Below the pieces are notes generated by a model. That model did not search any database, was not told the origin of the DNA, and was given only the letters and a program-made list of their open reading frames with translations. DNA of 64,000 bases, from contig NZ_CANMCZ010000001.1 in NCBI RefSeq assembly GCF_947496485.1, positions 1,731,596 to 1,795,595 on the forward strand, in the 5' to 3' direction. Position numbers and translations under genes: made by a program. Within the stretch, counting starts at the first letter, position 1. Every line of letters starts with the position of its first letter. Positions 46,557 to 53,666 of this stretch are shown here, piece after piece. Source of the DNA: an uncultured Winogradskyella sp. (GTDB lineage: Bacteria > Bacteroidota > Bacteroidia > Flavobacteriales > Flavobacteriaceae).

Positions 46557-47036
46557 ATGCATAGGTTAATTATAGTTTTTTCATTGGTTTTTAACTTCTG
46601 TGTTATCAACTCTCAAGAAAAAGTAGAAAAAAAAATACTTCCTGATATCTTAATATTAGAATTAAAATCTATAACTCAAAGTGACCAAAAATATCGCTCA
46701 ATAATTGTTGAAAACAGAGAAAGTCTTTCTAAAAAAGATAAAGATAGTTTATGGGTCTTACAAGATGAAATTGATATAAATAATACTATAAGAGTTATTG
46801 AAATAATTAAAGAATATGGATATATATCAAGTAGTAATTCAAACTCAAATTTTCCCATGCATATAATATTAATGCATACACCGAATAATTTAAAAAGTGA
46901 AGTTTTAGAATTAATTGAAAAAGAGAATAGAGCTGGGAGAATAGTTAAAAGTTCTTATGGTCTTATTAAGTGGCATTTAGAAGGAAGAAAAGAAGTCAAG
47001 TTAGATTATTTCAAAAAAAATGATTCTACTAATTAG
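46557..47036 (+). CDS. Secreted DUF6624-like protein
   Basis: A 159-residue exported protein with a signal peptide (IIVFSLVFNFCVINSQ). The mature part has SDQKYR, DSLWVLQDEIDINNTIRVIEIIKEYGY, a HIILMHTPNN segment and KENRAGRIVKSSYGLIKWHLEGRKE. This order (DQ-x-x-R, D-x-x-NT, Q/M-H-x, AGRI) resembles DUF6624 from memory; no activity is known to me. It is a clear relative of the lipoprotein at 49553, and both directly follow precursor genes, which suggests a role with the peptides such as protection or processing outside the cell. It overlaps the ATP-grasp gene by 17 bp. Confidence 0.6.
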   Translation: MHRLIIVFSLVFNFCVINSQEKVEKKILPDILILELKSITQSDQKYRSIIVENRESLSKKDKDSLWVLQDEIDINNTIRVIEIIKEYGYISSSNSNSNFPMHIILMHTPNNLKSEVLELIEKENRAGRIVKSSYGLIKWHLEGRKEVKLDYFKKNDSTN

Positions 47037-47982
47037 CAGTAAATATGATATAACATCACTAAATGTTTCTAGATGGCTAAGCAAACTAAAAGCGGACTTC
47101 TTTAGTTTAAATACTGAAGACTTTAATTCTCTAAACTCTTTCTCATTATTAGATAATGATATTAATGTCAAAATAAATGGAGTTGATTTTTCTGATGTAG
47201 ATACAGTTTGGCATAGAAGAGGAAGGTTAAGACATATTCCAAAAGAATTAAATGGATTAGGCAGTTATAGTGAGTATCTAAAAAAGGAAGAAGATGCTCT
47301 TATAAAATCTATAGAGCTTTATTTAAAGAGTTCAACAAACTATATTGGTTCATATATAAAAGAGGTCGAAAATTATAAACTTTACAATTTAATTAAAGCA
47401 AAAGAAGCTGGTCTAAAAATACCTAAAACTTTGGTGACAACTTCTAAATCTGAATTGTTGGATTTTATAAATAATAGAACCGCAATATCAAAAGATATAA
47501 GATATTCTGTAAACATAAGAACTCAAAGTAAGTATATATCTTCAATAGGAACTTTTATTGTTCAAAGAGATGACCTTGAATTATTAGAAGACAATTTTGC
47601 GCCAATTCTCGTACAAGAATTAATTCAGAAAGAGTTTGAAATCAGGGTTTTTTTCTTTGACAATACTTTCTATGCAATGGCTATTTTTTCTCAAGATGAT
47701 GAAAAAACTAAATTAGACTACAGGAATTATAATGAAGAAAAACAGAATAGATGTGTTCCTTTTATTCTGCCAAACCGAATCAAAAATAAATTAATTGCTT
47801 TCGCGAAAAAAGTAAACATTAGAACAGGTTCTATAGACATTATTTATACAACTTCAGGGGAGTATATTTTTTTAGAAGTTAATCCAATGGGACAACTTGA
47901 TTGGGTGTCAAAAAACTGCAACTACCATATAGAAAAGAACATAGCTAATAATCTATTTAAAAGTAGAAATGAAAGGAATTAA
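47020..47982 (+). CDS. gwsG: ATP-grasp peptide maturase (grasp-with-spasm, GwsG-like)
   Basis: A 320-residue ATP-grasp ligase. Related enzymes join side-chain carboxylates of a precursor to Ser, Thr or Lys, giving ester or amide rings (graspetides). The start MILLISSKYDITSLNVSRWL and the VWHRRGRLRH segment fit peptide-maturase members. ATP and metal residues are in ILVQELIQKEFEIRVFFF (R209), DYRNY (R235), SIDIIY (D273) and LEVNPMGQ (E286, N288). It lies between the first DUF6624-like gene and a small coupled gene, close to the SPASM gene, which is the grasp-with-spasm order. Its substrates are probably the EF-hand-like precursors. Confidence 0.85.
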   Translation: MILLISSKYDITSLNVSRWLSKLKADFFSLNTEDFNSLNSFSLLDNDINVKINGVDFSDVDTVWHRRGRLRHIPKELNGLGSYSEYLKKEEDALIKSIELYLKSSTNYIGSYIKEVENYKLYNLIKAKEAGLKIPKTLVTTSKSELLDFINNRTAISKDIRYSVNIRTQSKYISSIGTFIVQRDDLELLEDNFAPILVQELIQKEFEIRVFFFDNTFYAMAIFSQDDEKTKLDYRNYNEEKQNRCVPFILPNRIKNKLIAFAKKVNIRTGSIDIIYTTSGEYIFLEVNPMGQLDWVSKNCNYHIEKNIANNLFKSRNERN

Positions 47983-48160
47983 ACAAAAATTACCTCTTAC
48001 GATTCAGAAGGCGAATTCTGAAGACTATATAAATGCTTCGAGTGGAAAGATGAAAGGCACAGAAAAATTTATTTCTATAAAAAAGTTCAATTCGGAAGTA
48101 AAACCTCAAGGTTTTTACAAGCCAATATCTAAAATGATTTCAATTAATGGTACAAAATAA
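47969..48160 (+). CDS. 63-residue basic protein coupled to gwsG and gwsS
   Basis: It exactly fills the space between gwsG and gwsS and overlaps each by 14 bp, which argues for translational coupling and a real gene. The protein is Lys-rich, with no Cys, no GG site, no signal peptide and no acidic loop, so it does not look like the precursors. Segments include KKFNSEVKPQGFYKPISKM. I do not recognise it. It could be an accessory or precursor-binding factor, or an unusual substrate. Confidence 0.6.
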   Translation: MKGIKQKLPLTIQKANSEDYINASSGKMKGTEKFISIKKFNSEVKPQGFYKPISKMISINGTK

Positions 48161-49223
48161 AACTTTTAAACTCTTTTCAAATTGCATTCCGGTTAAAGGA
48201 GCTAAAAGAAGTACGATATGCGATCTTCAGAGAAATGAGGTTAAATTAATTCCGAATGATTTAGCTGAAATTTTGATCAAATATGAAGGAAAAGCTATTG
48301 GTGAAATAAAAGTAATTTATCAAAATAAATACGATTCTATTATTGATGAGTATTTTGAGTTTCTGTTAGAAAATGAGTTTATATTCTTTACAAATCAACC
48401 AGAATTATTTCCCAAAATGAGTTTAGATTGGGAAGATCCATCAGTTATAAATAATGCCATTATCGATAGAGATTCAAATTCTAATTACGATTTATATAAT
48501 ATACTTGATCAGTTAGACGAGTTGAACTGTAGGCATATTGAATTACGATACTTTAATTCAATTGAATTAACCGAAATCTTAGATATATTGAAATATCTTG
48601 AAAATGCCCAATCCACAATTATTTCAGTTGATGTTACTATGCCTTATAATGAATCACTTAGAAATTTAAATGATGTTATCATTAAAAATAAGCGATTAGC
48701 ATCATTTAAAATATTTAATTCTTTAGAAGATACTTTTACACCACCTCTTAAGGAAAATATGGGTTTCATAATTTACACTAAAAAACAAATTAAGAACAGC
48801 TCGTGCTGTGGTCTTATATCTAAAGATTTTTTTGTAGTAAACACGCCTCTTTTCACAGAAAGTGTAAATCATAATAGTTGCCTAAACCATAAGGTTGGAA
48901 TTGATGTAGATGGTAATATCAAAAATTGTCCTTCAATGAAGAAAAGTTTTGGTAATGTTTTGTCACAAACATTGGAAGAATGCTTAAATAAGAAGACTTT
49001 TAAAAAGTATTGGAAAGTAAAAAAAGACAATATAAATATTTGCAAAGATTGCGAATTCAGGCATATATGTACCGATTGCAGGGCGTTTATAGAAGATCCT
49101 AACGATATATATTCCAAACCATTAAAATGTGGTTACAATCCTTATACAAACGAATGGAAAGATTGGAGTACTAATAAGCTAAATATAAAAACAATTCAAT
49201 CATATCATTTAGATGGAAAATAA
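48147..49223 (+). CDS. gwsS: SPASM-domain peptide maturase lacking the radical-SAM motif (GwsS-like)
   Basis: A 358-residue protein. The C-terminal half is a SPASM domain with C245, C261 (in GNIKNCPS), C279, then CKDCEFRHICTDC (C299, C302, C308, C311) and C328, enough for two auxiliary iron-sulfur clusters. The radical-SAM motif C-x3-C-x2-C is absent: the only cysteines before residue 220 are C13, C25 and C128, far apart. The N-terminal about 90 residues may be a precursor-binding domain. It probably recognises or holds the precursor for the ATP-grasp partner, or uses its clusters in another way. The annotation rests on the Cys pattern and on the neighbouring gwsG. Confidence 0.82.
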   Translation: MVQNKTFKLFSNCIPVKGAKRSTICDLQRNEVKLIPNDLAEILIKYEGKAIGEIKVIYQNKYDSIIDEYFEFLLENEFIFFTNQPELFPKMSLDWEDPSVINNAIIDRDSNSNYDLYNILDQLDELNCRHIELRYFNSIELTEILDILKYLENAQSTIISVDVTMPYNESLRNLNDVIIKNKRLASFKIFNSLEDTFTPPLKENMGFIIYTKKQIKNSSCCGLISKDFFVVNTPLFTESVNHNSCLNHKVGIDVDGNIKNCPSMKKSFGNVLSQTLEECLNKKTFKKYWKVKKDNINICKDCEFRHICTDCRAFIEDPNDIYSKPLKCGYNPYTNEWKDWSTNKLNIKTIQSYHLDGK

Positions 49224-49284
49224 TACTAAAGGTGTAAGCTGAAAAACCTGAATAGAGTAAGCAATAAAATAAATTATTTAAATT

Positions 49285-49488
49285 ATGAAAAAATTAAGTC
49301 AAGTTAATTTCGAAGAAATGAGATTGTCTAACTTACATCAAGTAAGAGGTGGAGATGGTGGTACTACCTATACTGGTAACCAAGGTAGTTCAGGTACTGA
49401 TTGTTATTGTGATAATGACGGCGACGGTAAATTGAGTAAAGGTGATGACGTATTACTAGATAATGGTCAATGGATTGTAAAAAAATAG
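49285..49488 (+). CDS. Grasp-with-spasm precursor peptide 3 (EF-hand-like core, CxC)
   Basis: A 67-residue peptide. The leader MKKLSQVNFEEMRLSNLHQV ends in RGG (GG at 22-23) and is closer to the leader of the minus-strand lanthipeptide precursor than to precursors 1 and 2. The core starts with a Gly/Thr/Ser-rich stretch (DGGTTYTGNQGSSGTD), then CYC, then the EF-hand-like loop DNDGDGKLSKGD at 43-54. Two Cys and many Ser/Thr make it a possible substrate of the split LanB as well. It lies 61 bp after gwsS and is followed by a strong hairpin. Confidence 0.75.
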   Translation: MKKLSQVNFEEMRLSNLHQVRGGDGGTTYTGNQGSSGTDCYCDNDGDGKLSKGDDVLLDNGQWIVKK

Positions 49489-49496
49489 TATTTCAG

Positions 49497-49539
49497 CAAT
49501 ATCTTAAGTATTTCTTATATTTAAGATATTGTTTTATTT
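49497..49539 (+). terminator. Terminator-like hairpin after precursor 3
   Basis: CAATATCTTAA (49497-49507) pairs perfectly over 11 bp with TTAAGATATTG (49521-49531), followed by the T-rich TTTTATTT. It should end or attenuate transcription after the precursor gene and before the lipoprotein and exporter genes. Confidence 0.7.
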
Positions 49540-49552
49540 AAAACATAGAAAC

Positions 49553-50164
49553 ATGAAATATTATAGTTTTTTTTTAATGATTTTTTTTATTGCATCAAGT
49601 TGTAAATCTAACAAGTATGAGGATAATGAAGTTTTGTGCGAAGTATTAGTCAATATATACGATGATGATCAAAAATATAGAGGAAAGGAAAGTGAGCTAG
49701 TCGATCCTTTTTTTAAAATATTAGATTCAATAATGATCTCTGAAGGAATAACTAAGAAAGAATATATAAAATTTGAAAAAAACAAACAATTAGTCTATGG
49801 AAAAATTGCCAGAGGAGTTGCAGACAAAAGAAACGAAGTATCTAAAAAAGTGAAGGATTCTTTATGGGATTTGCAGAGTAGCTTGGATGAAAAGAACACT
49901 AAAATACTAATAGAAATAGTTGAGGAAAGAGGTTTTCCTGATATAAAAAAGTTAGAATGTAAGGGATATGCTTCTCCGTTTTTAATTTTTGTACATTCAC
50001 CAGAAGAATATTGGGGTGAAATAAAAAATATTCTTGACCAAGAGATTAAAAGTGACAGAATAACAAAAGGCGACTACGATTATATAATGTGGCATATTAA
50101 TGGTCGAAAAGAAGGGCCTTTATCTCCTATACCTATTGAAGATATCCAAATTATAGAAGATTAA
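49553..50164 (+). CDS. DUF6624-like lipoprotein
   Basis: A 203-residue lipoprotein from MKYYSFFLMIFF, with lipobox SSC at residues 15-17; a TTG start at 49529 would add eight residues before the signal and is unlikely. It shares with the protein at 46557 the DQKYR, KDSLW-x-LQ, D-x-x-NT, IxIVEERGFP, VHSPEEYW and RITKGDYDYIMWHINGRKE segments, with an extra about 50-residue insert after DQKYRG. It follows precursor 3, and the exporter gene starts 8 bp later. Function unknown; an immunity or peptide-binding role is a guess from position and export. Confidence 0.62.
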   Translation: MKYYSFFLMIFFIASSCKSNKYEDNEVLCEVLVNIYDDDQKYRGKESELVDPFFKILDSIMISEGITKKEYIKFEKNKQLVYGKIARGVADKRNEVSKKVKDSLWDLQSSLDEKNTKILIEIVEERGFPDIKKLECKGYASPFLIFVHSPEEYWGEIKNILDQEIKSDRITKGDYDYIMWHINGRKEGPLSPIPIEDIQIIED

Positions 50165-50172
50165 TATATTTT

Positions 50173-52365
50173 GTGTTGAAAAAATTCCCATTCTACAAGC
50201 AACGAGATAACAAAGACTGTGGTCCAACCTGTCTAAAAATAATAACCAAATATTTTAACAAAAGCATTGCTATACAGCAGCTCAGAGAATTAAGTGAAAC
50301 TACAAGAGCAGGTAGCAGTTTACTAGGTTTGAGTGAAGCAGCAGAAAAGATAGGCTTTAGGAGTCTTGGCGTGAAACTTACTTTAAAACGCTTATTGGAG
50401 GCACCATTACCATGCATTGTACATTGGAATAACAACCACTACACAGTACTTTACAAAATAAAGAAAGAAGTCTTTTATATTTCAGACCCAGCTCACGGTT
50501 TGTTAAAATACAATAAAAAAGAATTTTTAAATCATTGGATTGGTCACAACGCTTCAGACCAAACAGAAGAAGGTATAGCATTATTATTAGAACCAACAGC
50601 AAAATTCTATAATTCAGATTTTGATAAAGGAAAAACAGAATTTGGATTTAAATTTTTATCAAAATACATCTTTAAATACAAGCGCTTTTTATGGCAACTA
50701 ATAATTGGTCTAATAGCTGCAAGTTTACTACAGTTAATATTTCCCTTTTTAACCCAAAGTGTAGTAGATGTTGGTATTAAAAACCAAGACATCCATTTTA
50801 TATATTTAATCTTATTTGCACAATTAGCTTTATTTATTGGACGAACAGCTATAGAGGTTATTAGGAGTTGGATTTTATTACATTTAAGTACACGTATTAA
50901 TATATCTTTAGTTTCAGATTTCTTTATAAAGCTAATGAATTTGCCAATAGCCTTCTTTGATACGCGCATGACTGGGGACATTTTGCAACGTATCAATGAT
51001 CATAAGCGTATTGAGCGAATTTTAACTACATCGTCACTCAACGTATTGTTTTCAATGGTGAATTTGTTGGTGTTTAGTTTTGTATTGGCATATTATAACC
51101 TAATGCTCTTTGGCATATTTCTTTTAGGTAGCTTTCTCTATTTTTTATGGATCATTATTTTTCTCAAAAAACGAAGAGATTTAGATTATAAACGTTTTTC
51201 AGAAGTGAGCCAAGAACAAAGCAAAGTAATTGAACTCATTAATGGTATGCAAGAAATAAAATTGCATAATGCAGAAAAGCAAAAAAGGTGGTCTTGGGAG
51301 TTTGTGCAAGCACGTTTATTTAGAGTATCTATTGAGGGTTTAGCTTTAGAACAATACCAAAGTGTAGGTTCTGGTTTCATTAATGAGGTTAAAAATATTT
51401 TAATCACAGTATTGTCTGCTAAATTGGTTATAGATGGTGACATCACTTTAGGTATGATGTTAGCTATTAGCTATATTGTTGGGCAGTTAAACTCACCAAT
51501 ATCGCAACTTATTAATTTTATAAGAGAAGTACAGGATGCTAAAATATCTTTAGATCGTTTATCGGAAATTCATAATAAAGAAGACGAAGAACAGCAAGAT
51601 GTTGAGAAGCTTATGGATATTCCATTAGATGCTAACTTAGAATTATCAAAAGTATCTTTTAGATATGTTGGGTCAGATCAAATGGTATTAAAAGATCTGG
51701 ATTTAACAATACCTGCTAAAAAAGTTACGGCTATTGTTGGTGTAAGTGGAAGTGGAAAAACCACTTTAATGAAATTGTTACTAAAGTTTTATGATCCAAA
51801 CAACGGGCAAATAAAAATTGGTCATCACGATTTGCAAAATGTTTCACAAAAAACATGGAGACATCAGTGTGGAGTCGTAATGCAAGAAGGTTATATATTT
51901 AATGATACCATTGCAAATAATATAGCGGTTGGAGAAGATTATGTGGATAAAAAGAAATTAGCGCACGCCGTTGATGTTGCAAATATTAAAGAGTTTATTG
52001 AATCGTTACCATTATCATATAATACCAAAATAGGTATGGAGGGGATTGGTGTCAGCACAGGGCAAAAACAACGTTTGTTAATCGCTAGATCAGTTTATAA
52101 AAATCCTAATTTCTTATTTTTTGATGAAGCGACCTCTGCATTAGATGCTAATAATGAAAAGGTAATTATGGAAAAACTAAATACCTTTTTTGAAGATAAA
52201 ACTGTAGTTGTTATCGCACATAGATTAAGTACTGTGAAAAATGCACATCAGATTGTGGTATTAGATAAAGGGAAGATTGTAGAAGTTGGCAATCATGAAG
52301 CTTTAGTAAAACAAAAAGGAAACTACTTTAATTTGGTTAAGAATCAGTTAGAACTCGGTAAATAG
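50173..52365 (+). CDS. Peptidase C39-containing ABC exporter of GG-leader peptides
   Basis: A 730-residue inner-membrane protein that cuts the leader after GG and exports the peptide. The C39 domain holds C16 (DCGPTC), H89 (NNNHYTVLY) and D105 (ISDPAHG). Six membrane helices lie at about 165-440. The nucleotide-binding domain has Walker A VGVSGSGKTTLMK (about 525), the signature VSTGQKQR (weaker than LSGGQ) and Walker B FLFFDEATSALD (about 650). The start is GTG (or TTG one codon later). The HlyD partner follows 1 bp downstream. It is the only exporter in the island, so all four precursors may use it. Confidence 0.93.
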   Translation: MLKKFPFYKQRDNKDCGPTCLKIITKYFNKSIAIQQLRELSETTRAGSSLLGLSEAAEKIGFRSLGVKLTLKRLLEAPLPCIVHWNNNHYTVLYKIKKEVFYISDPAHGLLKYNKKEFLNHWIGHNASDQTEEGIALLLEPTAKFYNSDFDKGKTEFGFKFLSKYIFKYKRFLWQLIIGLIAASLLQLIFPFLTQSVVDVGIKNQDIHFIYLILFAQLALFIGRTAIEVIRSWILLHLSTRINISLVSDFFIKLMNLPIAFFDTRMTGDILQRINDHKRIERILTTSSLNVLFSMVNLLVFSFVLAYYNLMLFGIFLLGSFLYFLWIIIFLKKRRDLDYKRFSEVSQEQSKVIELINGMQEIKLHNAEKQKRWSWEFVQARLFRVSIEGLALEQYQSVGSGFINEVKNILITVLSAKLVIDGDITLGMMLAISYIVGQLNSPISQLINFIREVQDAKISLDRLSEIHNKEDEEQQDVEKLMDIPLDANLELSKVSFRYVGSDQMVLKDLDLTIPAKKVTAIVGVSGSGKTTLMKLLLKFYDPNNGQIKIGHHDLQNVSQKTWRHQCGVVMQEGYIFNDTIANNIAVGEDYVDKKKLAHAVDVANIKEFIESLPLSYNTKIGMEGIGVSTGQKQRLLIARSVYKNPNFLFFDEATSALDANNEKVIMEKLNTFFEDKTVVVIAHRLSTVKNAHQIVVLDKGKIVEVGNHEALVKQKGNYFNLVKNQLELGK

Positions 52366-52366
52366 T

Positions 52367-53662
52367 ATGCCAGATAATAATTTAGAAAATATAGAACTTC
52401 GAAGTGAAGAAGTACAAGAAATACTTACCAAAGTACCACATTGGATGATACGTTGGGGAAATGTCTTGTTTTTGTCTTTAATATTGATGCTGCTTTTTTT
52501 GTCTTGGTTTGTGAAATATCCAGATATTATTCTTTCTGAAGCAGTTATAACAACTCAAATTCCACCACAAAAAGAGTATGCTAAAATAACAGGTAAGTTA
52601 AATGCGATTTTAGTAGACGACAACCAAAGTGTTGAGAGTAATCAACCATTGGCAATATTAGAAAATACTGCCAATTATAGAGATGTTTATAAATTAAAAT
52701 CTGTCATTGATACTATAACTGTTAACAGTAAATCATTTCAATTTCCTGTAGATAGTTTGCCAATATTATTTTTAGGTGATATAGAATCGCAATATGCGTT
52801 GTTTGAAAACAACTATAATCAATATTTACTCAATAAAGAGTTACAACCTTTTTCCAATGAAGCACTAGCTAATAAATATTCAATTTCAGAACTGAATAGA
52901 CGTTTACAAAGTCTAAAGCGACAACGCGATATTAACAAGACAGAATTAGAGTATGCTCAAATTGGACTAAATAGGCAAAAAAAATTATTTAATAAAGGAG
53001 TTATTTCTGCTCAAGATTATGAAAACACTCAATTGCAATATGCAAGAGAAGAACGTAATTATAAAAATTTCGAATCATCTATTTCGCAAATACGAGAAGC
53101 CATAAGCAGAGCGCATATGACTTCAAAAGGCACTGAAATAAATAGAACAAAGGAAGAGATGACTTTACTTAAAAACGTTATTCAATCCTTTAATCAACTA
53201 AAAAATGCTATTAAAGACTGGGAAAGAATTTATGTTTTAAAATCAGATATAAATGGCAACGTGTCTTTTTTAAACTTCTGGAATAATAATCAAACTGTAA
53301 ATCAAGGTGATTTAGTGTTTACGATTATTCCAATTGAGAACTCATCATTTATAGCAAAACTTAAAACACCTGCCCAAAATTCTGGAAAAATTAAAGTTGG
53401 GCAAAACGTAAATGTAAAACTAGAAAATTATCCTGATACTGAGTTTGGAGTATTGAATGGCAAAGTGAAAAATATTTCACTCATTCCAGATAAAGAAGGC
53501 TTATACTTTATCGACGTGGAATTACCTAAAAAGCTAATTACTTCTTACAATAAAAACATAGAATTTAAACAAGAAATGAGAGGTTCTGCAGAAATTATAA
53601 CAGAAGACTTAAGACTCATTGAACGTTTCTTTTATCAATTTAAGGAAATTGTAAAACGCTAA
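52367..53662 (+). CDS. HlyD-family membrane-fusion protein
   Basis: Periplasmic adaptor for the C39 ABC exporter. The 431 residues have one N-terminal helix (VLFLSLILMLLFLSWFV, about 33-49), a biotinyl-lipoyl-like half (AKITGKLNAILVDDNQSVESNQPLAILEN), a coiled-coil hairpin (about 170-275) and a beta-barrel part (KVGQNVNVKLENYPDTEFG). The outer-membrane TolC-type channel is not in the island and is presumably shared. The gene ends 4 bp from the convergent DUF5686 gene, the right edge of the island. Confidence 0.92.
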   Translation: MPDNNLENIELRSEEVQEILTKVPHWMIRWGNVLFLSLILMLLFLSWFVKYPDIILSEAVITTQIPPQKEYAKITGKLNAILVDDNQSVESNQPLAILENTANYRDVYKLKSVIDTITVNSKSFQFPVDSLPILFLGDIESQYALFENNYNQYLLNKELQPFSNEALANKYSISELNRRLQSLKRQRDINKTELEYAQIGLNRQKKLFNKGVISAQDYENTQLQYAREERNYKNFESSISQIREAISRAHMTSKGTEINRTKEEMTLLKNVIQSFNQLKNAIKDWERIYVLKSDINGNVSFLNFWNNNQTVNQGDLVFTIIPIENSSFIAKLKTPAQNSGKIKVGQNVNVKLENYPDTEFGVLNGKVKNISLIPDKEGLYFIDVELPKKLITSYNKNIEFKQEMRGSAEIITEDLRLIERFFYQFKEIVKR

Positions 53663-53666
53663 TTAC

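Noticed and set aside
46676..46858. Minus-strand frame opposite the DUF6624-like gene
   Set aside because: It is hydrophobic by chance because of A/T-rich sequence; the plus-strand frame has a signal peptide and a paralogue, which settles the coding strand.
48147..49223. Annotation of the SPASM protein as an active radical-SAM enzyme
   Set aside because: No C-x3-C-x2-C motif or close variant is present in the N-terminal two thirds, so radical chemistry is not supported.
39094..53662. Island borders as a classical integrative element
   Set aside because: I see no integrase, transposase, tRNA or direct repeats at either edge, so a mobile-element call is not justified.
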